A stretch of DNA of 64,000 nucleotides from Lysobacter enzymogenes (GTDB taxonomy: Bacteria > Pseudomonadota > Gammaproteobacteria > Xanthomonadales > Xanthomonadaceae): positions 4,681,001 to 4,745,000 of the forward strand of contig NZ_CP067395.1 in assembly GCF_017355525.1 (NCBI RefSeq), in the 5' to 3' direction. Under the pieces are notes generated by a model, which saw nothing but the letters and a program-made list of their open reading frames with translations, ran no database searches and was not told the DNA's origin. The translations under genes and the position numbers were made by a program. This document shows, piece after piece, positions 8,801 to 18,000 of this stretch; position 1 is the first letter of the stretch; each line of letters begins with the position of its first letter.

Positions 8801-11800
8801 GCGTGTACGGCGGTCGCGACGCTGGCGCCGGGTGCGACCCAGACGCTGACCTGTACGGCAGGCAACGTCTACACGCTGACCCAGGCCGACGTGGACTCCG
8901 GCAAGGTCGACAACACCGCGACCGGCAAGGGCACCACGCCTAGCGGTACGCCGGTCACCGACGACGACAGCAAGACGGTCACTATCGCCGCGGCTCCGTC
9001 GTTGGAACTGACCAAGACCGCTGGTTCGATTGTCGATACCGACACTCCGGCGAACGGCGCGGGCGACGTTGGCGACACGATCACCTATAGCTTTGCGGTG
9101 AAGAACACCGGCAATGTGGCGTTGACGAATGTCAACGTGACCGACCCGCTGCTGCCGAGTCTGGCGTGCACGGCGGTCGCGACGCTGGCCCCGGGTGCGA
9201 CCCAGACCCTGGTCTGCAGTGCCGGCAACGTCTACACGCTGACCCAGGCCGATGTGGATGCCGGCAAGGTCGACAACACCGCGACCGGTAAGGGCACCAC
9301 GCCGAGCGGTACGCCGGTCACCGACGACGACAGCAAGACGGTCGCCATCGCCGCGGCTCCGTCGTTGGAACTGACCAAGACCGCTGGGGCGATTGTCGAT
9401 ACAGACACTCCGGCCAATGGTGCCGGCGACGCTGGCGACACGATCACGTATAGCTTCGCGGTCAAGAACACCGGCAATGTGGCGTTGACCAACGTCAACG
9501 TGACCGACCCGCTGCTGCCGAGCCTGGCGTGCACGGCGATCACGACGTTGGCGCCGGGCGCGAGCCAGACGCTGACCTGCACGGCGGGCAACGTCTACAC
9601 GCTGACCCAAGCCGACGTGAACAACGGCAAGGTCGACAACACCGCGACGGGCAAGGGCACGACGCCGAGCGGTACCCCGGTGAGCGACGACGACAGCAAG
9701 ACAGTGACGATCGCGGCCACACCGAACCTGGCGCTGAAGAAGGAACGCACCGGCCTGACCGACACCGACAACAGCGGCGGTTTGAGCCTGGGCGATACCT
9801 TGACCTATACGGTCACGGCCACCAACACGGGCAACACGACCTTGACCAATGTGGTCGTCCGCGACGACAAGATCGCGCCGGCGACGACGACCTGCGCCAG
9901 CCTGGCGCCGGGCGGCACTTGCGTGCTGACGGGTACGTACGTGGTCGTGCAGGCCGACGTCGACGCCGGCAAGGTGCTCAACAATGCCTTGGTCACCGAC
10001 CCGACGGTGTGTCCGACCGGCTCGACCGATCCGAAGTGCAAGACCAGCCATGAAGAGCCGATTACGGCGGTTCCATCGCTGGAACTGACCAAGACCGCTG
10101 GGGCGATTGTCGATACCGACACTCCCTCCAACGGCGCGGGCGACATCGGCGACACGATCACGTATAGCTTTGCGGTCAAGAACACCGGCAACGTGGCGTT
10201 GACGAATGTCAACGTGACCGACCCGCTGCTGCCGAGCTTGGCGTGCACAGCGATCACGACGCTGGCACCGGGCGCGAGCCAGACGCTGATCTGCAGTGCC
10301 GGCAACGTCTACGTGCTGACGCAGGCCGATGTGGACAGCGGCAAGGTCGATAACACCGCGACAAGCAAGGGCACGACGCCGAGCGGCGGCACCGTGTCCG
10401 ACGACGATAGCAAGACGGTGACGATCACCTCGGCCCCGTCGTTGGAGCTGACCAAGACCGCCGGCACCATCGTCGATACCGACACTCCGGCCAATGGCGC
10501 TGGCGATGTCGGCGACACGATCACCTATAGCTTTGCGGTGAAGAACACCGGCAACGTGGCGTTGACGAATGTCAACGTGACCGATCCGCTGCTGCCGAGC
10601 CTGACGTGCACAGCGGTCGCGACGCTGGCGCCGGGTGCGAATCAGACGCTGACCTGCAGTGCCGGCAACGTCTATACGCTGACGCAGACCGACGTGGACG
10701 CCGGCAAGGTCGACAACACCGCGACCGGTAAGGGCACCACGCCGAGCGGTACGCCGGTTACCGACGACGACAGCAAGACGGTCACCATCGCCGCGGCTCC
10801 GTCGTTGGAACTGACCAAGACCGCTGGGTCGATTGTCGATACCGACACTCCCGCCAACGGTGCCGGCGACGTCGGCTACACGATCACTTACACATTCGCG
10901 GTGAAGAACACCGGCAATGTGGCGTTGACGAACGTCAACGTGACTGACCCGCTGCTGCCTAGCCTGGCGTGTACGGCGATCGCGACGTTGGCCCCGGGTG
11001 CGAGTCAGACGCTGACCTGCAGTGCCGGCAACGTCTACGTGCTGACGCAGACCGATGTAGATAACGGCAAGGTCGACAACACCGCGACGGGCAAGGGCAC
11101 GACGCCGAGCGGTGGCACCGTGTCGGACGACGACAGCAAGACGGTGACCATCACCGCGGCTCCGTCGTTGGAGCTGACCAAGACCGCTGGCGCGATTGTT
11201 GATACCGACACTCCGGCCAATGGCGCCGGCGACGTCGGCGACACGATCACCTACACGTTCGCGGTAAAGAACACCGGCAATGTGGCGTTGACGAATGTCA
11301 ATGTGACCGACCCGCTGCTGCCGAGCTTGGCGTGCACGGCGATCACGACGCTGGCGCCGGGCGCGAGCCAGACGCTGGTCTGCAGTGCCGGCAACGTCTA
11401 CGTGCTGACGCAGACCGATGTAGATAACGGAAAGGTCGATAACACTGCGACCGGCAAGGGTACGACGCCGAGCGGTACGCCGGTCACCGACGATGACAGC
11501 AAGACTGTGATGATCACCTCGGCCCCGTCGTTGGAGCTGACCAAGACCGCCGGCACCATCGTCGATACCGACACCCCGGCGAACGGCGCGGGCGATGTCG
11601 GCGACACGATCACTTACACATTCGCGGTGAAGAACACCGGCAACGTTGCGTTGACGAATGTCAACGTGACCGACCCGCTGCTGCCGAGCCTGGCGTGTAC
11701 GGCGGTCGCGACGCTGGCGCCCGGCGTGAGCCAGGCGCTGACTTGCAGTGCCGGCAACGTCTACACGCTGACCCAGGCCGACGTGAACAATGGCAAGGTC

Positions 11801-14800
11801 GACAACACCGCGACCGGCAAGGGCACCACGCCGAGCGGCACGCCGGTCACCGACGACGACAGCAAGACAGTGACGATCGCGGCCACACCGAACCTGGCGC
11901 TGAAGAAGGAACGCACCGGCCTGACCGACACCGACAACAGCGGCGGCCTGAGCCTGGGCGACACCTTGACCTATACGGTCACGGCCACCAACACAGGCAA
12001 CACGACCCTGACCAACGTGGTCGTCCGCGACGACAAGATCGCACCGGCGACGACAACCTGCGCCAGCCTGGCGCCGGGCGGCACTTGCGTGCTGACGGGT
12101 ACGTACGTGGTCGTGCAGGCCGACGTCGACGCCGGCAAGGTGCTCAACAACGCCTTGGTCACCGACCCGACGGTGTGCCCGACCGGCTCGACCGATCCGA
12201 AGTGCAAGACCAGCCACGAGGAGCCGATCGCGCGCACGGCCGACCTGACGTCCGTCAAGTCCGTGACCGCCAACGCCGATGAGGACGGCAGCCATGGCGT
12301 GACCGTCGGCGACACTCTGACGTACTCCATCATCGTGACCAACATCGGCACCGTGCCGCTGACCCATGTGGTGGTCAGCGACAACAAGATCACGCCGAGC
12401 ACCACCACCTGCGCCACCGTCGCGCCGAGCCAGAACTGCGTGCTGACCGGCACGTACAAGGTCGCCTTGGCCGATGCCAACGCCGGCATCGTGCGCAACG
12501 CCGCGACCGTGACGGCGGAAACGCCGCCGGGCGTGCCGTCGCCGTGCGCGGCGGGCGCGACCGATCCCAAGTGCACTCCCAAGCACGACGAGCCGGTGGT
12601 CCAGGCGCCGGGTCTGAAGTCGGCGAAGACGATGGACCGCAACGCCGACGAAGACGGCGATGGCCGGGTCAGCGTCGGCGACACCTTGACGTACTCGATC
12701 ACCGCGACCAACACCGGCAACACGACCCTGATCGATGTGGTGGTGACCGACAGCAAGATCGCGCCGAACACGATCGCCTGCGCCAGCGTGGCGCCGGGCG
12801 GCACCTGCGTGCTGACCGGTACCTACAAGGTGGTGCAGGCCGATGTGGACGCCGCCGCCGTGGTCAATACCGCGACGGTGACCACCACCACGGCCAACGT
12901 GTGTCCGGCCGGTTCCACCGATGCGGCGTGCAAGCCGACCGTCACCGTGCCGATCCAGGCGCGTCCGGCCGTGGACATCCGCAAGGTCGCGACCCTGAGC
13001 GTCGACAACGGCACCCCGGGCGTGGGCAACGTCGGCGACGTCGTCAGCTACGCCGTGCGCATCACCAACACGGGCAACATCAGCTTGAACGAGATGGCCA
13101 CCCGCGACGTGTTGCAGAACTACGCGCCGACCCAGCTCAAGTGCGGCGCCGCGACGCTCGCGCCGGGCGCGGCCGTCGACTGCGAGGTCTACACCCACAC
13201 CATCACCCGCGACGAAGCCCGCGCCGCCGGCACGCTGGACAACGTCGTCACGGTGACCGCGAAGTACGGCAGCGTCGGCGGTGGCGGCCAGACCACCGGC
13301 ACCGCGACCGCGACCAGCACCGCGATCATGCGGGTCGAGCCCGATCCGAGCACCGATCTGGTGGTCAGCAAGGAAGCGCGCCCGCAACGGGTCAAGATCG
13401 GCGATCTGGTGCGTTACACCGTGACCATCAAGAACGTCGGCGACACCGATGCGATCGACGCGGTGCTGACCGATACTCCGCCGGCCGGCTTCAGCCTGGT
13501 CGACGGCAGCCTGCAGGTCGCCGACCGCGACGGCCAGGGCCGGCTCATCGGCACCTACCCGGTCGGCGTGGACGGCATCGACGTCCAGGCCGGCCAGTCG
13601 GCCACAGTGGTCTACCTGCTGCGCGTCGGCGCCGCGGTGCGGCCCGGCAGCCACGTCAACAGCGCCTACGCCGAAGACGGCGGCAAGCGTTCCAACGTCG
13701 CCACCGCGTCGGTGGAACTGGCGTCCGATCCGATGCTGGACGATTCGCTGCTGATCGGCACCGTGTTCGACGACCGCGACGAAGACCGCTGGCAGGATCC
13801 GGCCAGCCTGACCGATCTGCGCGTGCAGGGCGGCTTCGCGCCGGGCGCTTACATCGCCCACTCGACCACGGTCGACCGCGGCGACGGCGCCAAACCCGAG
13901 CCGGACGCGAGTTCGCCGATGCTGCACGGCATCGACCTGGGCAAGCTCGCCGGCCGCCAGTCGGACGCCGATCCGGTCGCCGCGCATACGGTCACGATCA
14001 GCCAGTTGCTGCGCGAGCCGAGCTTCACCGACGACTTCGCGCTGACCAACGAGCAGGGCGTCACCGTGCGCATGGACGCGGCCGGCAACACCCGGGTGGA
14101 ACGCAGCGGCGATGCCGCCAAGGGCCTCACCGGCGCCGACCCGAAGGTCGAACGCCGCGTTGCGAAGGCCGAGGGCGGCTATCGCGTCGACTACATCGTG
14201 AGCAATCGCGGCGTCGACGAACGCGGCGTCCCCGGCGTGCGCGTGGCGTCGGTGGAAGGCCTGCTGGTCGAAACCGACCAGTTCGGCCGCTACCACCTGG
14301 AAGGCGTGGCCGGCGGTCCGTGGGAGCGCGGCCGCAACTTCATCCTCAAAGTCGATCCGGCGACCTTGCCGCCGGGCAGCAAACTCACCACCGACAACCC
14401 GCTGGTGCGTCGACTGACCCCGGGCGTTCCGGTGCGCTTCGACTTCGGCGTCAAGCTGCCGCCGGGCGAGATCCCCGGGCCGAAGCAGGACGTGGAGATG
14501 CGCATCGGCGAGGTGTTCTTCGATGCCGGCAGCGCCGAGGTCAAGCCCGCTTACCTGCCGGCGGTCGAGACCATGGCCGCCAAGGTGCGCGAGTACGGCG
14601 GCGGCGAAGTGGTCATCACCGCCGACGGCGAAAGCCAGGCGCTGGCGATGGATCGCGCCCTGGCCGTGCGCAAGGCGCTGGAGTCGAAACTGACGCCGGA
14701 TCTGCTGAAAGCCCTGCAGATAAGCGTGCGCACCGACGCCCGCGATCCGGACACGATGGTGGTGGGTTTCGCCGAATGGCCCAAGCTCGGCGAAGTCCTG

Positions 14801-15088
14801 TTCGACACCGACCGGTCCACGATCAAGCCGCAGTACCTGCCGCTGATGGCGAAGATCGCCGCTGCGCTCGACGAGCTCAGAGGCTATCGCGTGACCATCG
14901 TCGGCCACACCGACAAGCGCGCTTCGGACGCCTACAACGTCGCGCTCGGCATGCGCCGCGCCCAGGCGGTGTATGAGGCGATCCTCGCCCATGCCAGCCC
15001 GGAGGTGCGCAAGACCTTGCGCGTGGATACAAGCAACGACCCGGACGCCCCCGCCGGCGAGAAAGAGCAATCAGGGGCGACACGATGA
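2879..15088 (+). CDS. giant exported DUF11-repeat protein with C-terminal OmpA domains
   Basis: The product has 4069 residues. A signal peptide (about residues 1-38, ending GNAAAQ) is followed by a divergent N-terminal domain. From residue 230 there are 21 near-identical 121-residue units, each starting SLELTKTAG and containing VGDTITYTFAVKNTGN, which is DUF11-type (Ig-like) sequence. Three copies of a 117-residue variant (NLALKKERTG...) split the array as 13, 3 and 5 units. Divergent related units follow to about residue 3615, then a beta-rich region with an FGRYHLEGV turn. Two OmpA-like segments close the protein (from about 3878 and 3972), the second with the peptidoglycan-binding pattern GHTDKR...N...RRAQAV. 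The start is a GTG, and a GTG three codons later is also possible. It is probably a long cell-wall-attached surface protein. It overlaps the next gene by 4 nt. Confidence 0.9.
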   Translation: MSSVSGSIFERIGLFGVGVCEALLLASLVIATGNAAAQNATNRANVRPPTGVTNTGAGCTAAGGVFDSGTGTCTATDDDPIFRINLSKTAGSATGPAADGSYSVGYTVAVANATAAAGSYGPITDTPSFPANLQVISASWTCSGGCTGGSATGAGPYQLAAAGTAIAANATHTYSLTVKFQYTDSTPALACSGNTPGRGLYNKADLPAGAESDTSDNAACAPPPSPPAASLELTKTAGAVVDTDTPANGAGDVGDTITYTFAVKNTGNVALTNVNVTDPLLPSLTCTAVATLAPGASQTLSCSAGNVYVLTQTDVDNGKVDNTATGRGTTPSGGTVTDDDSKTVTITAAPSLELTKTAGAVVDADTPANGAGDVGDTITYSFAVKNTGNVALTNVNVTDPLLPSLACTAIATLAPGASQTLTCSAGNVYVLTQTDVDNGKVENTATGKGTTPSGGTVSDDDSKTVAITAAPSLELTKTAGAIVDTDTPANGAGDVGDTITYTFAVKNTGNVALTNVNVTDPLLPSLACTAIATLAPGASQILVCTAGNVYVLTQTDVDNGKVDNTATGKGTTPSGGTVSDDDSKTVAITAAPSLELTKTAGAIVDTDTPANGAGDVGDTITYTFAVKNTGNVALTNVNVTDPLLPSLACTAITTLAPGASQTLSCTAGNVYVLTQTDVDNGKVDNTATGKGTSPSGTPVTDDDSKTVTIAAAPSLELAKTAGAIVDTDTPANGAGDVGDTITYTFAVKNSGNVALTNVNVTDPLLPSLACTAIATLAPGASQTLTCSAGNVYTLTQTDVDAGKIDNTATGKGTTPSGTPVTDDDSKTVTITAAPSLEMTKTAGSIVDTDTPTNGAGDIGDTITYSFAVKNTGNVALTNVNVTDPLLPSLACTAIATLAPGASQTLVCTAGNVYVLTQTDVDAGKVDNTATGKGTTPSGTPVTDDDSKTVTIAAAPSLELTKTAGSIVDTDTPANGAGDVGDTITYSFAVKNTGNVALTNVNVTDPLLPSLTCTAITTLAPGASQTLICTAGNVYTLTQADVDAGKVDNTATGRGTTPSGTPVTDDDSKTVTITADPSLELTKIAGAIVDTDTPANGAGDVGDTITYTFAVKNIGNVALTNVNVTDPLLPSLACTAIATLAPGASQTLTCSAGNVYTLTQADVDSGKVDNTATGRGTTPSGTPVTDDDSKTVTITAVPSLELTKTAGAIVDTDTPANGAGDIGDTITYTFAVKNTGNVALTNVNVTDPLLPSLACTEIATLAPGASQTLTCTAGNVYTLTQADVDAGKVDNTATGKGATPSGTPVSDDDSKTVTITSAPSLELTKTAGTIVDTDTPANGAGDVGDTITYSFAVKNTGNVALTNVNVTDPLLPSLACTAIATLAPGASQTLTCSAGNVYTLTQADVDNGKVDNTATGKGTTPSGTPVTDDDSKTVTITAAPSLELTKTAGAIVDTDTPANGAGDVGDTISYSFAVKNTGNVALTNVNVTDPLLPSLTCAAVATLAPGATQTLTCSAGNVYALTQTDVDAGKVDNTATGKGTTPSGGTVSDDDSKTVTITAAPSLELTKTAGAIVDTDTPANGAGDVGDTITYTFAVKNTGNVALTNVNVTDPLLPSLACTAITTLAPGASQTLVCSAGNVYTLTQTDVDAGKVDNTATGKGTTPGGTPVTDDDSKTVTIAAAPSLELTKTAGAIVDTDTPANGAGDVGDTITYTFAVKNTGNVALTNVNVTDPLLPSLACTPVATLAPGASQTLSCTAGNVYTLTQADVNNGKVDNTATGKGTTPSGTPVTDDDSKTVTISAAPNLALKKERTGLADTDNSGGLSLGDTLTYTVTATNTGNTTLTNVVVRDDKIAPATTTCASLAPGGTCVLTGAYVVVQTDVDAGKVLNNALVTDPTVCPTGSTDPKCKTSHEDPITAAPSLELTKTAGAIVDTDTPANGVGDVGDTITYSFAIKNAGNVALTNVNVTDPLLPSLACTAVATLAPGATQTLTCTAGNVYTLTQADVDSGKVDNTATGKGTTPSGTPVTDDDSKTVTIAAAPSLELTKTAGSIVDTDTPANGAGDVGDTITYSFAVKNTGNVALTNVNVTDPLLPSLACTAVATLAPGATQTLVCSAGNVYTLTQADVDAGKVDNTATGKGTTPSGTPVTDDDSKTVAIAAAPSLELTKTAGAIVDTDTPANGAGDAGDTITYSFAVKNTGNVALTNVNVTDPLLPSLACTAITTLAPGASQTLTCTAGNVYTLTQADVNNGKVDNTATGKGTTPSGTPVSDDDSKTVTIAATPNLALKKERTGLTDTDNSGGLSLGDTLTYTVTATNTGNTTLTNVVVRDDKIAPATTTCASLAPGGTCVLTGTYVVVQADVDAGKVLNNALVTDPTVCPTGSTDPKCKTSHEEPITAVPSLELTKTAGAIVDTDTPSNGAGDIGDTITYSFAVKNTGNVALTNVNVTDPLLPSLACTAITTLAPGASQTLICSAGNVYVLTQADVDSGKVDNTATSKGTTPSGGTVSDDDSKTVTITSAPSLELTKTAGTIVDTDTPANGAGDVGDTITYSFAVKNTGNVALTNVNVTDPLLPSLTCTAVATLAPGANQTLTCSAGNVYTLTQTDVDAGKVDNTATGKGTTPSGTPVTDDDSKTVTIAAAPSLELTKTAGSIVDTDTPANGAGDVGYTITYTFAVKNTGNVALTNVNVTDPLLPSLACTAIATLAPGASQTLTCSAGNVYVLTQTDVDNGKVDNTATGKGTTPSGGTVSDDDSKTVTITAAPSLELTKTAGAIVDTDTPANGAGDVGDTITYTFAVKNTGNVALTNVNVTDPLLPSLACTAITTLAPGASQTLVCSAGNVYVLTQTDVDNGKVDNTATGKGTTPSGTPVTDDDSKTVMITSAPSLELTKTAGTIVDTDTPANGAGDVGDTITYTFAVKNTGNVALTNVNVTDPLLPSLACTAVATLAPGVSQALTCSAGNVYTLTQADVNNGKVDNTATGKGTTPSGTPVTDDDSKTVTIAATPNLALKKERTGLTDTDNSGGLSLGDTLTYTVTATNTGNTTLTNVVVRDDKIAPATTTCASLAPGGTCVLTGTYVVVQADVDAGKVLNNALVTDPTVCPTGSTDPKCKTSHEEPIARTADLTSVKSVTANADEDGSHGVTVGDTLTYSIIVTNIGTVPLTHVVVSDNKITPSTTTCATVAPSQNCVLTGTYKVALADANAGIVRNAATVTAETPPGVPSPCAAGATDPKCTPKHDEPVVQAPGLKSAKTMDRNADEDGDGRVSVGDTLTYSITATNTGNTTLIDVVVTDSKIAPNTIACASVAPGGTCVLTGTYKVVQADVDAAAVVNTATVTTTTANVCPAGSTDAACKPTVTVPIQARPAVDIRKVATLSVDNGTPGVGNVGDVVSYAVRITNTGNISLNEMATRDVLQNYAPTQLKCGAATLAPGAAVDCEVYTHTITRDEARAAGTLDNVVTVTAKYGSVGGGGQTTGTATATSTAIMRVEPDPSTDLVVSKEARPQRVKIGDLVRYTVTIKNVGDTDAIDAVLTDTPPAGFSLVDGSLQVADRDGQGRLIGTYPVGVDGIDVQAGQSATVVYLLRVGAAVRPGSHVNSAYAEDGGKRSNVATASVELASDPMLDDSLLIGTVFDDRDEDRWQDPASLTDLRVQGGFAPGAYIAHSTTVDRGDGAKPEPDASSPMLHGIDLGKLAGRQSDADPVAAHTVTISQLLREPSFTDDFALTNEQGVTVRMDAAGNTRVERSGDAAKGLTGADPKVERRVAKAEGGYRVDYIVSNRGVDERGVPGVRVASVEGLLVETDQFGRYHLEGVAGGPWERGRNFILKVDPATLPPGSKLTTDNPLVRRLTPGVPVRFDFGVKLPPGEIPGPKQDVEMRIGEVFFDAGSAEVKPAYLPAVETMAAKVREYGGGEVVITADGESQALAMDRALAVRKALESKLTPDLLKALQISVRTDARDPDTMVVGFAEWPKLGEVLFDTDRSTIKPQYLPLMAKIAAALDELRGYRVTIVGHTDKRASDAYNVALGMRRAQAVYEAILAHASPEVRKTLRVDTSNDPDAPAGEKEQSGATR
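3566..8284 (+). repeat. array block 1: thirteen tandem 363-bp units
   Basis: Thirteen units of exactly 363 bp (121 codons) run head to tail without indels: 3566 + 13 x 363 ends at 8284. Most differences are synonymous or conservative, such as AIVDTDTP against SIVDTDTP. The block encodes residues 230-1802 of the giant protein. Confidence 0.95.
8285..8635 (+). repeat. variant DUF11 unit A1 (351 bp)
   Basis: This 117-codon unit starts NLALKKERTG and carries a conserved cysteine-containing tail (TVCPTGSTDPKCKTSHE). Near-identical copies occur at 9725 and 11891, each at the end of a block of standard units, so the array has a higher-order order. Confidence 0.9.
8636..9724 (+). repeat. array block 2: three tandem 363-bp units
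   Basis: Three standard 121-codon units lie between variant units A1 and A2, with the phase and length exactly preserved (1089 bp). Confidence 0.95.
9725..10075 (+). repeat. variant DUF11 unit A2 (351 bp)
   Basis: This is the second copy of the 117-codon variant unit. It is closer to A3 than to A1: both A2 and A3 have GLTDTD and GTYVVVQAD where A1 has GLADTD and GAYVVVQTD. Confidence 0.9.
10076..11890 (+). repeat. array block 3: five tandem 363-bp units
   Basis: Five standard units (1815 bp) lie between variant units A2 and A3. One carries GDVGYTITY in place of GDVGDTITY. The unit beginning near 11161 repeats a stretch of the block 1 unit beginning near 7555 for about 250 bp with no difference that I could see. 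Confidence 0.95.
11891..12241 (+). repeat. variant DUF11 unit A3 (351 bp)
   Basis: This is the third copy of the variant unit. It closes the recent array. Downstream units (from residue 3122) keep the DUF11 pattern, such as VGDTLTYSI and TNTGNTTL, but have diverged strongly. Confidence 0.9.
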
Positions 15089-18000
15089 AAATCAAACTGC
15101 TGGACTACACCCTGATCGGCATCCTGGCCGGACTGTCGTCGGCCGCCGGCGCGCAGCAAAAGCCTGCGGCGGCCGCCGTCGCGCCGGCGGCGCGGCAGCA
15201 GCCGGGGACCCCGGCCGCCGCGCCGCCTTCCGGCGCCGGCGCATCCGCATCCGAACCCGCGTTGCAGTGCGGCGACGACGGCTGCGAAAGCGAACAGGGC
15301 GTGCTGTTCGAACTGCGCACCCGCGGCAAGCGCCAACCCGAGACCGTCGGCACCACCGAGCGCTCGTCGTCGGAAACCTTGCAGCCCGACCGGCGCGTGA
15401 CCATCGAGGCCGAAGTGCCCCGTTCGGAATGGCGCGACAAGGCCCAGCCCGGCCGCGCCGTCGCGGTCGGCAAGTGGTCGCTGCAACTGCCCGGCGGCGG
15501 CGTGGTGTGGGCGACCGAGGATCCCAACCTCGGCCAGCCGCACATGGCGGTGTCGGCGCCGACGCTGCTCGGGTTCGACAACGGCCGCGTCGTCAAGCCG
15601 GTGCGTTTTTACGCGTACAACAACTATTCGGCGTTCATCCGGCGCAGCGAAGTGCTGCTGTACCGCGCGACCGACGCCGACCTGGTGACGCCGATCGCCC
15701 GGATCGAGTTGCCCAACGCCGCCGTCGCCGAAGCGCAATGGAACGGCGAGCTCGATCCCCAGCTGCATCTGCGCTCCGGCGACGAACTGGTCTACATCGT
15801 TCGCGCCTACGGCGAGGACGGCAGCTACGACGAGACCTATCCCAACCGCCTGCAACTGGTCACCCCGAGCGAAGCCGAGAAGGGCTCGCGGCTGCTGCGC
15901 GAGCAGGTGCAGAAGTCGCAAGGCGCAACGTTCAGCGTCGAAGAAGCCGAACAGCGCAGCCAGGTCGACCGCGTGTTCGGGCAGGACAGCCTGCGTCAGC
16001 AGAACATCGCCATCTACGGCTCGCGCATCCGCATCCAGGGGCGCAACATCCCCGAGCGCGAATCGATCAAGATCAACGGTCAGGCGCACCCGATCGACCT
16101 GGAGCGCAAGTTCGTCGCCGAATACCTGGTGCCGGTCGGCCGGCACCGCTTCGACGTCGAGGTCGCCGGCGGCCAGGGCGGGGCGCTGCACCAGACGCTC
16201 GATGTCGACGTCAGCGGCCGCTACCTGTTCGCGGTCGGCCTGGCCGACGTCACCGCTTACAAGGGCAGCACCCGCGGTTCGATCGAGACCGTCGCCAACG
16301 ACAAGCGCCTGGCCGACGACAGCCTGGTCGTGGACGGGCGGCTGGCGTTCTATCTGAAGGGCAAGTACCGCGGCAAATACCTCGTCACCGCGCAGGCCGA
16401 CACCCAGGAGCGCGAAGTCTCCGAACTGTTCAACGGCTTCTGGGACGCCGACCCGCAGGACGTGTTCCGGCGCCTGGATCCGGACCAGTACTACCCGGTC
16501 TACGGCGACGATTCCACGACCTATCGCGACGTCGACACGATGGGCCGGCTGTACCTGCGCGTGGACTGGGACAAGAACCAGGCGCTGTGGGGCAACTTCA
16601 ACACCGGCCTGACCGGTACCGAGTACGCCCAGTACAACCGTTCGCTGTACGGCGGCGCGATGAACTGGCGCAGCCGCCGCAGCACCGCGCTCGGCGAGCC
16701 GGGCAGCGAACTGCGCGTGTTCGGTTCGCAGGCGCAGACCGCGCCGGGCCATACCGAACTGCTCGGCACCAACGGCAGCCTGTACTACCTCAAGCACGGC
16801 GACCTGCTGCCGGGTTCGGACCGGCTCGCGGTGGAAGTGCGCGACCGCACCACCGGCCGGGTGCAGAGCCGGGCCGAATTGGTGCGCGGCGCGGACTACG
16901 AGATCGACGAACTGCAGGGCCGTGTGTTGCTGACCCGGCGCCTGGACCAGATCACCCGCCAGAACGTGCCGAGCCTGACCCGCGACACGCCGCTGGACGG
17001 TTTCGACCAAGTGCTGCTGGCCGACTACGAGTACGTGCCGACCGGTTTCGATCCGGACGACACCACCCTGGGTTTCCGCGGCAAGCACTGGTTCGGCGAG
17101 CATCTGGCCGTCGGCGGCACCTGGGTCGACGAGAACCGCTCCGGCGAGGACTATTCGCTCAAGGGCGCCGACGTCACCTTGCAGGCCGGTCGCGGCACCT
17201 TCCTCAAGCTCGAGAGCAGCCGCACCCAGGCCACCAGCGCGCCGATCTTCTATTCCGACAACGGCGGCCTGAGCTTTTCCGAGCTGAACTCCGGGCTGAA
17301 GGACCGCAGCGGCCGCGCGCGTTCGGCGGAAGCGCGGGTCAACTTCAAGGAACTCGGCTGGACCCAGGGCGAATGGACCGCCGGCGCGTGGTGGCGCAAG
17401 GTCGACCCGGGCTATTCGATCGCCCGCTACGACACCAGCGAGGCGGTGGAGGAGCGCGGCGCCGAGGTCTACGGCGAATTGACGCCGGCGCTGCGCGTAT
17501 TCGCCCGCTACAGCGTGGCCGAACGCGGCCGGCAGTCGCTGACCCAGGCCCAGGCCTCGGCCGAATGGCGCCTCAACGACGAAACCACGCTCAGCGCCGA
17601 AGTGCGCCGAGTGCAGGAAGACCGCGCCAACGGCCTCGACGCCAGCGGCCTGCTCGGCGCGGTGCAGTACAAGCAGCGCTTCGGCAGCCAGCTGGAGCTG
17701 TTCGGCACCGTGCAGAAGACCCTCGACGACGACGGCGGCCGCTATGCCGACAACGATTCGGTCACCGTCGGCGGCAAGTACCAGTTCGGCGAACTGTCCA
17801 GCGTCGGCGCGGAACTGACCCACGGCAACCGCGGCAACGCGGCCAAGCTCGACGCCGAGTACCGGCTGACGCCGGATCATTCGATCTACGGCGCCTACAC
17901 CTATTCCACCGACACCAGCGACTACGACCCGCTGTTCGACGACCGCCTGCGCACCGGCTGGACCCTCGGCCAGCGCTGGCGCCTGTCGAACCAGGTCAAC

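Noticed and set aside
6995..15070. An 8-kb open frame on the minus strand (2691 codons), and another at 2873-6313
   Set aside because: Both mirror the repeat array of the giant gene and read as Arg/Gly/His-rich periodic sequence. In GC-rich DNA with one repeated unit, the absence of stops in one antisense frame is copied in each unit. There is no ribosome site or family feature.
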